A DNA stretch of 64,000 nucleotides from Cedecea lapagei (GCF_900635955.1 NZ_LR134201.1:310001-374000); one strand, 5' to 3'; numbered from the stretch's first letter, positions 51,828-60,794 are shown. Program-made: numbers and translations. The notes: generated from the letters alone by a model not told the origin.

Positions 51828-53754
51828 TATCATCGAAACCACTTTTTCCGATCTGGGGCTGCACGCCTCCATTATTCAGGCACTTAACGACCTGGGCTAC
51901 GAAAAGCCATCACCTATTCAGGCTGAGTGTATTCCACACCTGCTGAATGGCCGCGACGTTCTGGGTATGGCTCAGACCGGTAGCGGTAAAACCGCAGCGT
52001 TCTCTCTGCCGCTGCTGAACAACCTCGATCCAGAGCTTAAAGCACCGCAAATCCTGGTGCTGGCGCCGACCCGCGAACTGGCGGTTCAGGTTGCAGAAGC
52101 CATGACGGATTTCTCTAAACATATGCACGGCGTGAACGTGGTTGCCCTTTACGGCGGCCAGCGTTATGACGTGCAGCTGCGCGCGCTGCGTCAGGGACCA
52201 CAGATTGTTGTTGGTACTCCAGGGCGTCTGCTTGACCACCTGAAACGCGGCACCCTGAACCTCTCTGGCCTGAAAGGCCTGGTGCTGGACGAAGCAGATG
52301 AAATGCTGCGTATGGGCTTCATCGAAGACGTTGAAACCATCATGGCGCAGATCCCGGCTGAACATCAGACCGCGCTGTTCTCCGCAACCATGCCGGAAGC
52401 GATTCGTCGTATTACCCGTCGCTTCATGAAAGATCCTCAGGAAGTACGCATCCAGTCCAGCGTAACCACTCGCCCGGACATCAGCCAGAGCTTCTGGTCT
52501 GTATATGGCATGCGTAAAAACGAAGCGCTGGTTCGTTTCCTGGAAGCAGAAGATTTTGATGCGGCGATTATCTTCGTGCGTACCAAAAACGCGACCCTGG
52601 AAGTGGCTGAAGCGCTGGAGCGCAGCGGTTATAACAGCGCCGCGCTGAACGGTGACATGAACCAGGCGCTGCGTGAGCAGACCCTGGAGCGCCTGAAAGA
52701 TGGTCGTCTGGACATCCTGATCGCCACCGACGTTGCGGCCCGTGGCCTGGACGTTGAGCGTATCAGCCTGGTGGTTAACTACGACATCCCGATGGACTCC
52801 GAGTCTTACGTTCACCGTATCGGCCGTACCGGTCGTGCTGGTCGTGCTGGCCGTGCTCTGCTGTTCGTAGAGAACCGCGAGCGTCGCCTGCTGCGCAACA
52901 TCGAGCGCACCATGAAGCTGACCATTCCAGAAGTAGAGCTGCCAAATGCGGATCTGCTGGGTGAACGCCGTCTGGCTAAATTTGCCGCTAAAGTTCAGCA
53001 GCAGCTGGAAAGCAGCGATCTGGATCAGTACCGTGGCCTGCTGGCAAAAATTCAGCCTTCCGCTGAAGAAGAGCTGGATATCGAAACGCTGGCTGCAGCC
53101 CTGCTGAAAATGGCTCAGGGTGAACGTCCTCTGATCCTGCCACCAGATGCACCGATGCGCCCACGTCGCGAATTTAAAGAGCGTGACGATCGCTTCGAAC
53201 GTCGTGGCGACCGTAACGACCGTGGCCCACGTGGCGATCGTCCGGAGCGTGGTGGTGAAGATCGTCCACGTCGCGAACGTCGCGATGCTGGCGATATGGA
53301 ACTGTATCGCATCGAAGTTGGCCGTGATGATGGCGTTGAAGTTCGTCACATCGTTGGCGCTATCGCTAACGAAGGCGATATCAGCAGCCGCTACATCGGT
53401 AACATCAAGCTGTTCGGGACCCACTCCACCATCGAGCTGCCGAAAGGCATGCCGGGTGAAGTTCTGCAGCACTTTACCCGCACTCGTATTCTGAACAAGC
53501 CGATGAATATGCAGCTGCTGGGTGACGCGCAGCCTCGTCCAGAGCGCAGCGGTGAACGCCGTGGCGGTCGTGACGGCGGTGGTCGTAGCTTCGGCGGCGA
53601 GCGTCGTGAAGGCGGTCGTGGACCACGTCGCGATGGTGCTGGCGCTGGTGCCGGTGCAGGCCGTAGCTTTAGCGGTGAACGCCGTGAAGGTGGCCGTGGC
53701 CCGCGCCGCGAAGACGGTGCAGCAACCGCACGTCGTCGCTTTGGTGATGCATAA
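51820..53754 (+). CDS. deaD: DEAD-box RNA helicase CsdA/DeaD
   Basis: Cold-shock helicase for 50S assembly and mRNA remodelling. 644 residues from ATG 51820 (MTDIIETTFSDLGLH); the longer upstream frame overlaps yrbN. Motifs: Q motif PSPIQAE, Walker A AQTGSGKT, PTRELA, TPGR, DEADEML, SAT, then ATDVAARGLDVE and HRIGRTGRAGR. RNA-binding domain about 485-560, and an Arg/Gly-rich tail (about 565-644) containing the element GERREGGRGPRR twice (53596-53631 and 53674-53709) around a GAGAGAG spacer. About 15 residues longer than the E. coli protein, all in this tail region and the charged linker. Confidence 0.97.
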   Translation: MTDIIETTFSDLGLHASIIQALNDLGYEKPSPIQAECIPHLLNGRDVLGMAQTGSGKTAAFSLPLLNNLDPELKAPQILVLAPTRELAVQVAEAMTDFSKHMHGVNVVALYGGQRYDVQLRALRQGPQIVVGTPGRLLDHLKRGTLNLSGLKGLVLDEADEMLRMGFIEDVETIMAQIPAEHQTALFSATMPEAIRRITRRFMKDPQEVRIQSSVTTRPDISQSFWSVYGMRKNEALVRFLEAEDFDAAIIFVRTKNATLEVAEALERSGYNSAALNGDMNQALREQTLERLKDGRLDILIATDVAARGLDVERISLVVNYDIPMDSESYVHRIGRTGRAGRAGRALLFVENRERRLLRNIERTMKLTIPEVELPNADLLGERRLAKFAAKVQQQLESSDLDQYRGLLAKIQPSAEEELDIETLAAALLKMAQGERPLILPPDAPMRPRREFKERDDRFERRGDRNDRGPRGDRPERGGEDRPRRERRDAGDMELYRIEVGRDDGVEVRHIVGAIANEGDISSRYIGNIKLFGTHSTIELPKGMPGEVLQHFTRTRILNKPMNMQLLGDAQPRPERSGERRGGRDGGGRSFGGERREGGRGPRRDGAGAGAGAGRSFSGERREGGRGPRREDGAATARRRFGDA

Positions 53755-53766
53755 TTGACCTATAAT

Positions 53767-53830
53767 CTGCCGTTTTATTTTTAAACGGCAGTGAGAAAAG
53801 CCCCGGTTCTGGCAATCGGGGCTTTTTTTT
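53767..53830 (+). terminator. Tandem hairpins ending the deaD transcript
   Basis: First, a perfect 9-base stem CTGCCGTTT/AAACGGCAG (53767-53791); second, AAAAGCCCCG/CGGGGCTTTT (53797-53826) followed by more T. The second is a canonical terminator. Confidence 0.85.
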
Positions 53831-53838
53831 TATCCCTT

Positions 53839-53861
53839 TTGTACTCATGTACTGGTACAAT
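53839..53861 (+). promoter_or_regulatory. mtr promoter/operator, TrpR-type site
   Basis: TTGTAC (53839-53844) and GTACAA (53855-53860) are inverted arms around TCATGTACTG, giving the GTACT-type half sites of trp operators; TACAAT (53856-53861) could be the -10. In E. coli TrpR represses and TyrR activates mtr at a site of very similar sequence. TyrR boxes were not identified. Confidence 0.5.
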
Positions 53862-53911
53862 GAACCGCATAAGTCACTTTTGTACGCTATGCCTCTCTTC
53901 AGGGATTCGAT

Positions 53912-55156
53912 ATGACAACTTTAACCGCCACCGGAACAAAGCCCTCGTTAATCGGCGGCGTCATGATTATCGGTGGGACCATCATTGGCGCAGGGATGTT
54001 TTCCTTACCCGTAGTGATGTCGGGCGCCTGGTTCTTCTGGTCGCTGGCCGCGTTGGTGTTCACCTGGTTTTGCATGCTGCATTCCGGATTGATGATCCTG
54101 GAGGCGAATCTTAACTACCGCATCGGCTCCAGCTTCGACACCATGACCAAAGATCTGCTGGGAAGAGGCTGGAACGCGATAAACGGCCTGTCGATCGCCT
54201 TTGTGCTTTATATCCTGACCTACGCCTACATCTCGGCCAGCGGCTCTATCCTGCACCATACGTTTTCAGAGCTGTCGCTCAATGTCCCGGCTCGCCTGGC
54301 TGGTCTGCTCTTCGCGCTGGTCGTCGCGTTTATTGTCTGGCTGAGCACCAAAGCGGTCAGCCGCATGACGGCGATCGTCCTGGGCGCAAAGGTCATCACC
54401 TTCTTCCTGACCTTCGGCAGCCTGCTTGGGCACGTCACGCCGACAACGCTGTTTAACGTTGCGGAGAGCAATGCCTCCTATACGCCCTATTTATTGATGA
54501 CGCTGCCATTCTGTCTGGCCTCTTTTGGCTACCACGGTAACGTGCCGAGCCTGATGAAGTACTACGGCAAAGATCCGCGCACCATTATCCGCTGCCTGGT
54601 GTACGGCACGCTGATGGCGCTGGCGCTGTATATCATCTGGCTGCTGGGGACGATGGGCAATATTCCACGCCCTGAGTTTGTCGGCATCGCCGAGAAGGGC
54701 GGTAACATCGACGTGCTGGTGCAGGCGCTGAGCGGCGCGCTCAACAGCCGGAGCCTGGATTTGCTGCTGGTGGTGTTCTCAAACTTTGCGGTGGCGAGCT
54801 CTTTCCTCGGCGTCACGCTGGGGCTGTTCGATTATCTGGCGGATTTGTTCGGGTTTGATGATTCCGCGCTGGGGCGTCTGAAAACGGCGCTGCTGACCTT
54901 CGTCCCGCCGGTTGTCGGCGGCCTGCTGTGGCCGAACGGCTTCCTGTATGCGATTGGCTATGCGGGGCTGGCGGCAACCATTTGGGCGGCGATTGTCCCC
55001 ACGCTGCTCGCGCGAAAATCACGTAAACGCTTCGGCAGCCCGAAATTCCGCGTCTGGGGCGGCAAGCCGATGATTGCCCTGATTCTGGTGTTTGGCGTAG
55101 GCAACGCGCTGGTGCACATTCTGTCTACCTTTGACGTTCTTCCGGTCTATAAGTAA
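53912..55156 (+). CDS. mtr: Tryptophan-specific permease Mtr
   Basis: High-affinity tryptophan and indole importer of the aromatic amino acid (HAAAP) family. 414 residues, eleven predicted transmembrane segments. Family features include GGVMIIGGTIIGAGMFSLP near 17-35, SASGSILHHTF and PFCLASFGYHGNVPSLMKYY. Length identical to E. coli Mtr. Monocistronic between terminators, with a trp-operator-like site upstream. Confidence 0.97.
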   Translation: MTTLTATGTKPSLIGGVMIIGGTIIGAGMFSLPVVMSGAWFFWSLAALVFTWFCMLHSGLMILEANLNYRIGSSFDTMTKDLLGRGWNAINGLSIAFVLYILTYAYISASGSILHHTFSELSLNVPARLAGLLFALVVAFIVWLSTKAVSRMTAIVLGAKVITFFLTFGSLLGHVTPTTLFNVAESNASYTPYLLMTLPFCLASFGYHGNVPSLMKYYGKDPRTIIRCLVYGTLMALALYIIWLLGTMGNIPRPEFVGIAEKGGNIDVLVQALSGALNSRSLDLLLVVFSNFAVASSFLGVTLGLFDYLADLFGFDDSALGRLKTALLTFVPPVVGGLLWPNGFLYAIGYAGLAATIWAAIVPTLLARKSRKRFGSPKFRVWGGKPMIALILVFGVGNALVHILSTFDVLPVYK

Positions 55157-55164
55157 ACATTAAC

Positions 55165-55188
55165 GGGCCCTCCGAGCAGAGAGGGCCC
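55165..55188. terminator. Hairpin between convergent mtr and yhbW
   Basis: GGGCCCTC/GAGGGCCC with CGAGCAGA loop. No T-run on either side, so efficiency is uncertain. Confidence 0.55.
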
Positions 55189-55196
55189 ATGCAAGG

Positions 55197-56204
55197 CTAA
55201 CCCAAAAGCTCTTCTTTCACCTGCATTGCCAAATCGAACGAATGTAAGCGCGCCTGGTGATCGAAAATCTGGCCGTTAACCATAATTTCATCCGCTTCAG
55301 TTTCGCGCAGTATAGACTCAAGGCCGTGACGCACCTTCGTTTTATCCCCTACCAGAGACATGCTCAGCGCCTGCTGCACGCCGTACTGTTCTGAGGCTGA
55401 CCAGAGCTGATGCATATTTTCCACCGGCGGCGGAAGTTGTCCGGTTTCTCCGCGGCGCAGGCGAACAAACGCCTGCTGCATGGAAGTAAACAGGAATTCG
55501 GCATCGCGGTTGCTGTCCGCCGCGATGATATTGATGCACACCATCGCGTAGGGTTTTGCCAGCCGCTCGGACGGCTTGAAGTTCTCGCGGTAAAGCTGCA
55601 GGGCGCGGTACAGCATGTCAGGCGCAAAGTGCGAGGCAAAAGCAAACGGCAATCCCAGCTGCGCCGCCAGCTGGGCGCTATACAGGCTGGAGCCTAGCAG
55701 CCACACCGGGACCTTTTCCCCGTAGCCTGGCACGGGGCGAACGTGCGGATTTGGGTCGCGGGCATCGAACCAGTCAACCAGCTCCGCAACGTCCCGGGGG
55801 AAGTTATCAACGTCGCCGCTCATATGGCGCCTTAGCGCCCGCATAGTGGGCTGATCGCTGCCGGGCGCGCGGCCAAGTCCAAGATCGATACGTCCCGGAT
55901 AGAGCGCATTCAGGGTGCCAAACTGCTCGGCAATCACCAGCGGCGAGTGGTTTGGCAGCATCACGCCGCCGGAGCCTAGATGCAGCGTGGTGGTATTTGC
56001 GGCCAGGTAACCAATCAGCACCGACGTGGCCGCGCTGGCGATACCGACCATATTGTGGTGCTCCGCCAGCCAGTAGCGGTGGTAGCCGCGCTTTTCTGCC
56101 AGCCGGGCAAGATCCAGAGAGTGAGAAAAAGCCTCCTGCGCCGAGGAGCCTTGAGGGATCGGCGCAAGATCGAGCACCGAAAAAGCAATATTTTTGTCAG
56201 TCAT
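55197..56204 (-). CDS. yhbW: YhbW, luciferase-like monooxygenase family protein
   Basis: 335 residues, TIM-barrel flavin-dependent monooxygenase family (LLM) without a known substrate. Conserved features: LDLARLAEKRGYHRYWLAEHHN, GSGGVMLPNHSPLVIAEQFG, GRIDLGLGRAPGSD, and the C-terminal GDKTKVRHGLESIL. In E. coli it lies beside ubiV too. Separated from ubiV by 143 bases; no FMN-reductase partner gene nearby. Confidence 0.93.
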   Translation of the reverse strand: MTDKNIAFSVLDLAPIPQGSSAQEAFSHSLDLARLAEKRGYHRYWLAEHHNMVGIASAATSVLIGYLAANTTTLHLGSGGVMLPNHSPLVIAEQFGTLNALYPGRIDLGLGRAPGSDQPTMRALRRHMSGDVDNFPRDVAELVDWFDARDPNPHVRPVPGYGEKVPVWLLGSSLYSAQLAAQLGLPFAFASHFAPDMLYRALQLYRENFKPSERLAKPYAMVCINIIAADSNRDAEFLFTSMQQAFVRLRRGETGQLPPPVENMHQLWSASEQYGVQQALSMSLVGDKTKVRHGLESILRETEADEIMVNGQIFDHQARLHSFDLAMQVKEELLG

Positions 56205-56347
56205 AACCGCTCACTTTTGTTACAGCGTCGTCATCAGATTGAAGGTCTTCTTCCAGCCTGGCGCAGGAATACCGCGCCGGCCAGAAAAGCTGCACCTTTA
56301 ATAGTGCATGAAACACCGATCAGACTTGTTAACAAAGTGAGCTATTC

Positions 56348-57227
56348 TCAGGCCTGCAGCTCCAGCCCGGCAACGCGTCGCCAGTAGCCGTTACAGTCGC
56401 TGCGGTGGGCCAGCGGCAGCGGTGCGCTACCGTCCTCATTGGCGCGGAAGGCATTAAGTATATCCAGCGTCCCTAAGCCCATTGGCGACAGGCGAACGAT
56501 ATCTACCAGCCCCTTCATCGACGTCAGCTCATTGCCGAGATTGTAGACATAGCCGCTCATGGTCTGAATGCCGTTCAGCACGAAGACCTGCTGATCTTCC
56601 TGAGAGCGCATCGCGCGGCCGTTAGGATAGTTAATGCAGCAGGTTTCGCACTCGTCTTTGGCTCGGTCTTCGGAGCGTGCGGTAAAGCAGCGAGCGGAGT
56701 AAGCCAGCGGCAGATGGCCGTAGCTCAGCACTTCCACTTCGAATTTATCGCGAATACCCAGCTCATCGCACTGGTTAAGCATATTGGCGAGCCAGTCGCG
56801 GGAGAGTTCTACCGGCATACACCAGCGCATCATGCCCTGCTTGTGCAGCAGACGCAGCGTAACGGCGTTATAGCAGTTGAGCGCGTGGCCTGCGACGAAT
56901 GGCAGCTTGCGTTCGGCGGCCATATTAACGCCGCCGATATCGTTGGCTTCAATCAGGAAGTCGCCGTTTTCCACGTAGCGCTTTAGTTCGCCGAGCTCTG
57001 AAGGCGCCTGGACCAGCGCCAACGTGGAAAGCACCACCTGCTTGCCCTCGCCGGCGAGCATTTTCGCCATATCCAGCCAGTCGCCAACTTTGGTGGCCCG
57101 GCGCTTGCTGCATACCGCTTCGCCCAGATAAATTACGTCGGCACGGCTTTTGGCCGCCGCCTGGTAGAACTTCTCCAGCGTCTCTTTTGGCCAGTAGTAA
57201 AGTACCGGCCCCCAGTGAATATTTCAT
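56348..57227 (-). pseudogene. ubiV: ubiV with a one-base insertion near the start (frameshift)
   Basis: UbiU-UbiV is a 4Fe-4S peptidase-U32-family pair needed for oxygen-independent ubiquinone hydroxylation. The gene starts at 57227 as MKYSLG, 8 bases after ubiU, but after six codons the frame shifts at a run of five C (57209-57213, G on the coding strand). Dropping one base restores PVLYYWPKETLEKFY and gives 292 residues, the E. coli length. The cysteine ligands Cys39 (LGEAVC), and those in DECETCC and RCFTARSED, are preserved. Without the repair, only an internal start (57070, MAKMLAGEG) gives a 240-residue product lacking Cys39. Either a sequencing artefact or a true loss. Confidence 0.9.
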
Positions 57228-57235
57228 GCTTTTTC

Positions 57236-58231
57236 CTACTGCCATTTGCGGTGATAGGCGCCGAGCGTGGTTTGGGTACCTTCGGCCATGGATCCCAGCG
57301 TTTCCATCCAGGCGGGCTGTGGCTGGTAGTTTTTAGGGTCGGCCATGCAGTGGTCGATGGCCTGGCGCCAGACCTTTGCCACCTGGGTAACGTAAGCCGG
57401 GCTGCGCTGGCGACCTTCGATTTTCACCGAGGCGATGTTTGCGGCCAGCAGCTCCGGGAGCAGCTCAAGCGTGTTAAGGCTGGTGGGCTCTTCAAGCGCG
57501 TGATAAGGCCGATCGTCAACCAGGTAACGTCCTTTGCAGAGTGTGGGATAGCCGGCATTTTCGCCGTCTTTATAACGGTCGATCAGCACGTCGTTCAGGC
57601 GAGACTCCAGCCCCTGCGGCGTTTGTTGCCAACGTACAAAGCGGGCAGGCGAGCAGGCACCTACGGTATTCGGCGACTCACCGGTGAGGTAGGAGGAGAG
57701 GTAGCAGCGTCCTTCAGCCATGATGCACAGGCTGCCGAAGGCAAAGACTTCCAGCGGCACCGGCGTGACGCGAGCGAGCTGTTTGACCTGATGGATAGAA
57801 AGCACGCGCGGCAGTACGACACGGGCAACGTCAAAATTGCGATGATAAAAGCGGATGGCTTCCTCGTTGGTGGCGGAGGCCTGAACCGACACGTGGCGTT
57901 CGATATGTGGATAGCGCCCGGCGGCATATTCCAGCATGGCTAAATCTGCCAGGATCAGCGCATCGGCACCCAGCTGCGCGGCCATATCAACTGCGTTTTG
58001 CCAGCGTGCGTAACCGTCCGGGTGGGCGAAGGTATTGATGGCGATATGCAGCTTACGACGGCGCTGATGCACGTAGCTGACGGCTTCCTGCAGCTTTTTC
58101 TCGGTGAAGTTAAGCCCTGCAAAATGGCGGGCGTTGGTATCATCCTTCAGGCCGATGTACACCGCATCTGCACCGTTATCGATGGCCGCTTTCAACGCCG
58201 GAAGATTTCCGGCCGGGCAAAGCAACTCCAT
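57236..58231 (-). CDS. ubiU: UbiU, anaerobic ubiquinone biosynthesis protein
   Basis: Peptidase U32 family, 331 residues. Carries a 4Fe-4S cluster ligated by Cys169, Cys176, Cys193 and Cys232; all four are at exactly these positions (SLCIMAEGRCYL, GACSPARF, TLCKGRYLV). Works with UbiV and the lipid carrier UbiT in anaerobic Q synthesis. SD AGGAAAAATT immediately before the ATG. First gene of ubiUV and divergent from ubiT. Confidence 0.96.
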   Translation of the reverse strand: MELLCPAGNLPALKAAIDNGADAVYIGLKDDTNARHFAGLNFTEKKLQEAVSYVHQRRRKLHIAINTFAHPDGYARWQNAVDMAAQLGADALILADLAMLEYAAGRYPHIERHVSVQASATNEEAIRFYHRNFDVARVVLPRVLSIHQVKQLARVTPVPLEVFAFGSLCIMAEGRCYLSSYLTGESPNTVGACSPARFVRWQQTPQGLESRLNDVLIDRYKDGENAGYPTLCKGRYLVDDRPYHALEEPTSLNTLELLPELLAANIASVKIEGRQRSPAYVTQVAKVWRQAIDHCMADPKNYQPQPAWMETLGSMAEGTQTTLGAYHRKWQ

Positions 58232-58486
58232 AATTTTTCCTGACTCAAAGGGGGCATGAATAAATGCCCGCGCTGCACAGGGACGGGCAGCAAAATTGTT
58301 AACGAACCGGGATTTTAGTTAACCTGCCGGCGACAATTTTTGATTTGAGGCAGAGAAAGGCGTATTGGTTAGTGGGTCCCGCGCTAATTTAGCCGCGCAG
58401 CAACCTGCGGAATTGTTGATTTGGCGCGTCACCGGGAATTGTCGTTGTGGCAAAATAACGGCAAATTCTTTAAAGGAGCTAAACCC

Positions 58487-59011
58487 GTGTTCGATAAACT
58501 GCGTTCTCGCCTGGTTCAGGCCGGCCCTTCTTTACTGCGGGTTCCGGTGAGGTTAACCCCCTTTGCCGTTAAGCGTCAGGTTCTGGAGCAGGTGCTTGGC
58601 TGGCAGTTCCGCCAGGCGCTGCAGGACGGAGAGCTGGACTTTCTGGAAGGCCGCTGGCTAAGTATTGAAGTCCGTGACCTTGGGCTGAAGTGGTTTACTT
58701 CCGTTGAGGACAATAAGCTGCTGGTGTGCGACGATGCGCCAGCGGATGTGAGCTTTAGCGCTGAGGCCAACGATCTGTTGCTGGTAGCCGCTCGCAAGCA
58801 GGATCCGGATACCTTATTTTTCCAGCGTCGTCTGGTGATTGAAGGCGATACGGAACTCGGGTTATATGTGAAGAATCTAATGGATGCCATTGAGCTGGAT
58901 GCGATGCCGAAACCGCTACGCATTCTGCTATTACAGCTGGCTGATTTTGTTGAGGCGGGTTTGAAACATAACGCCGCCCCTGAAGGTAATTCGATAGGTG
59001 AGCCATGTTAA
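58487..59011 (+). CDS. ubiT: UbiT, SCP2-domain ubiquinone biosynthesis accessory factor
   Basis: 174 residues, SCP2 lipid-binding fold, needed for anaerobic ubiquinone synthesis. Start is GTG at 58487 (MFDKLRSRLVQAG), with AAAGGAGCT seven bases upstream and E. coli length; an ATG 22 codons earlier adds sequence without family match. Conserved KQDPDTLFFQRRLVIEGDTE and LQLADFVEAGLK. The 255-base divergent spacer to ubiU holds a repeat GTTAAC at 58298 and 58318 and a stem TGCCCG/CGGGCA. Ends inside the yhbS start (seven-base overlap). Confidence 0.95.
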   Translation: MFDKLRSRLVQAGPSLLRVPVRLTPFAVKRQVLEQVLGWQFRQALQDGELDFLEGRWLSIEVRDLGLKWFTSVEDNKLLVCDDAPADVSFSAEANDLLLVAARKQDPDTLFFQRRLVIEGDTELGLYVKNLMDAIELDAMPKPLRILLLQLADFVEAGLKHNAAPEGNSIGEPC

Positions 59012-59508
59012 TTCGTGTAGAGATCCCCATTGATGCCCCCGGCATCGACACGCTGTTACGCCGTTCCTTTGAAAGCGAGGGTGAAGCGGAGCTGGTGAAA
59101 GCGCTGCGGGAAGACGGGCTGTTAACGCTGGGTCTCGTCGCAACCGATGATGAAGGGCAGGTGATTGGCTACGTGGCCTTCAGTCCGGTTGCCGTTGAAG
59201 GCGAAGAGCTGCAGTGGGTTGGACTTGCACCGCTGGCGGTGGACGAGTCCGTTCGCGGCAAGGGCATCGCCAGACAGCTGGTCTATGAAGGGCTGGACTC
59301 CCTGAATGAGTTTGGCTATGCCGCGGTGGTCACGCTGGGTTCGCCGGAGATGTACGGTCATTTCGGCTTCCAGCCTGCGGCACGTTACGACCTGCGCTGC
59401 AGCTGGCCGAACACCGAAGCGGCGTTCCAGGTTTATCCTCTGGCAGAGGATGCATTAAGCGGCGTAAGCGGCCTGGTTGAGTATTCCGACCACTTCAACC
59501 ACGTTTAA
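59005..59508 (+). CDS. yhbS: YhbS, GNAT-family N-acetyltransferase
   Basis: 167 residues, GNAT fold with the acetyl-CoA loop VDESVRGKGIARQLVYEGL (R/Q-x-x-G-x-G/A type) and GFxPA segment GHFGFQPAARYDLRC. Substrate unknown. Its ATG overlaps the ubiT 3' end by seven bases, so the two are translationally coupled. It runs 14 bases into convergent yhbQ. Confidence 0.94.
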   Translation: MLIRVEIPIDAPGIDTLLRRSFESEGEAELVKALREDGLLTLGLVATDDEGQVIGYVAFSPVAVEGEELQWVGLAPLAVDESVRGKGIARQLVYEGLDSLNEFGYAAVVTLGSPEMYGHFGFQPAARYDLRCSWPNTEAAFQVYPLAEDALSGVSGLVEYSDHFNHV

Positions 59509-59797
59509 CGTTTTCCCCCTGAAGGCTTGTCAGCAGGTCTTCAAGGGGAACCTTCCTCTCCACCAGCCGCTCTTTCTCTGCCTTGCTCAGCCGTTTAATT
59601 CTGTATTCAGCGCGCAGCGCCAGAGACCTGTCGCCGACGATCTGACTAAACGCCAAAACCAGCTCTCCTTTTCCGCGCAGCGCCTTCGCCCCTTTCCCGG
59701 CCTGGTGCTCGGCAAAGCGACGATTGACGTCGGTGGTAATCCCGGTATACAGGCGGTTATCGGTGCAGCGTATTAAATAGAGGTACCAGGAAGTCAT
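59495..59797 (-). CDS. yhbQ: YhbQ, GIY-YIG domain nuclease-like protein
   Basis: 100 residues, UPF0213 GIY-YIG protein; the GIY/YIG motif appears as YLIRCTDNRLYTGITTD. Conserved Arg in NRRFAEHQAGKGAKA and Glu in RAEYRIKRL. Reported to be a DNA-damage-related nuclease in some bacteria; role in enterobacteria not settled. Confidence 0.94.
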   Translation of the reverse strand: MTSWYLYLIRCTDNRLYTGITTDVNRRFAEHQAGKGAKALRGKGELVLAFSQIVGDRSLALRAEYRIKRLSKAEKERLVERKVPLEDLLTSLQGENVKRG

Positions 59798-59850
59798 AGT
59801 GCGGGCGCATAATTAGCATTTATCGCAGAGTATCACTGTTCGGGATAACG

Positions 59851-60279
59851 ATGGAATCACTCAATGCCATCAGCCGCTGGCTGACAAAACAACATGTGCT
59901 GAGCTACTGCGTGGGAGGTGGGGACACGCTGTGGTGCGCAAACGCTTTTTATATCTTTGACGCGGAGCGTGTGTCCTTTTATTTACTCAGCGAAACCACG
60001 TCCCGCCACGGCGAGCTGATTGGCGAGCAGGCGCCGGTTGCCGGTACGATAAACGGCCAGCCCAAAACCGTGGCGCTGATTCGGGGCGTCCAGTTTCGCG
60101 GGCTGATTCGCCTGCTGGCCGAAGAAGAGGTGGCCGATTACCGTAGCCGTTATTTAAAACGCTTCCCGGTAGCCAAGGTGATGTCGGCCCCGATGTGGGA
60201 AATCCGGCTCGAGGAGCTGAAAATGACCGACAACACGCTGGGTTTTGGGAAGAAACTTCACTGGCTGCGTAAGGACTAA
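59851..60279 (+). CDS. yhbP: YhbP, pyridoxamine-5'-phosphate-oxidase-like flavin-binding protein
   Basis: 142 residues (E. coli 147), split-barrel flavin fold of UPF0306. MESLNAISRWLTKQHVLSYC, VALIRGVQFRGLIRLL and FTDNTLGFGKK-type MTDNTLGFGKKLHWL are conserved. Truncated by a few residues at the C-terminus relative to E. coli. Its stop overlaps the convergent yhbO stop by four bases. Confidence 0.92.
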   Translation: MESLNAISRWLTKQHVLSYCVGGGDTLWCANAFYIFDAERVSFYLLSETTSRHGELIGEQAPVAGTINGQPKTVALIRGVQFRGLIRLLAEEEVADYRSRYLKRFPVAKVMSAPMWEIRLEELKMTDNTLGFGKKLHWLRKD

Positions 60280-60794
60280 TTGCCCAGCAGGATCAGGGAT
60301 TCACGGTTAAACGCCGGAAGATCGTCGGGCGTTCTGCTGGTCACCAGCTGATGCCCGTCGACCACCACTTCGCGATCGTAAAAATCCGCGCCCGCATTCT
60401 TCACGTCAATGACGATAGGTTTTACCGCAGTCAGCTTTCTGCCGCGTATCACCTCCGCGCTGATCAGCAGCTGTGGGCCATGGCAGATGGCAAAGACCGG
60501 TTTACCTGAATGCACAAATTCGCGGGTGAAGGTGACGAACCGGTCATCACCCCGCAGGGCATCCGGTGAGTGGCCGCCTGGCAGCAGGAGAGCATCAAAG
60601 TCAGCAGGGCGGACGTCGTCGATGCCCTTATCTATCTTCACTTTCGCTTCACCCTGTTTGCCGGTCACCGTTTTTCCGGCCTGCTTCTCGATAGTGATCA
60701 CCTCATGGCCCGCTTTGCGATACGCCTCGGCGGGGGAGGTGAATTCTGAGTCCTCAAACTCATCGGTAATCAGAACTGCAATTTTCTTGCTCAT
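60276..60794 (-). CDS. yhbO: YhbO, DJ-1/PfpI family protein/nucleic acid deglycase
   Basis: 172 residues, PfpI-type. The nucleophile Cys104 lies in the elbow FAICHGPQLL, with Glu12/His105-type partners in TDEFEDSEFTSP and the glycine loop LLPGGHSPD. Stress-protective; a deglycase/glyoxalase role is reported for the family. A second PfpI-superfamily gene in the window besides elbB. Confidence 0.96.
   Translation of the reverse strand: MSKKIAVLITDEFEDSEFTSPAEAYRKAGHEVITIEKQAGKTVTGKQGEAKVKIDKGIDDVRPADFDALLLPGGHSPDALRGDDRFVTFTREFVHSGKPVFAICHGPQLLISAEVIRGRKLTAVKPIVIDVKNAGADFYDREVVVDGHQLVTSRTPDDLPAFNRESLILLGN

Noticed and set aside
51910..53472. 520-codon open frame antisense to deaD
   Set aside because: Same codon-bias effect; no ribosome binding site or family match, while deaD is fully supported.
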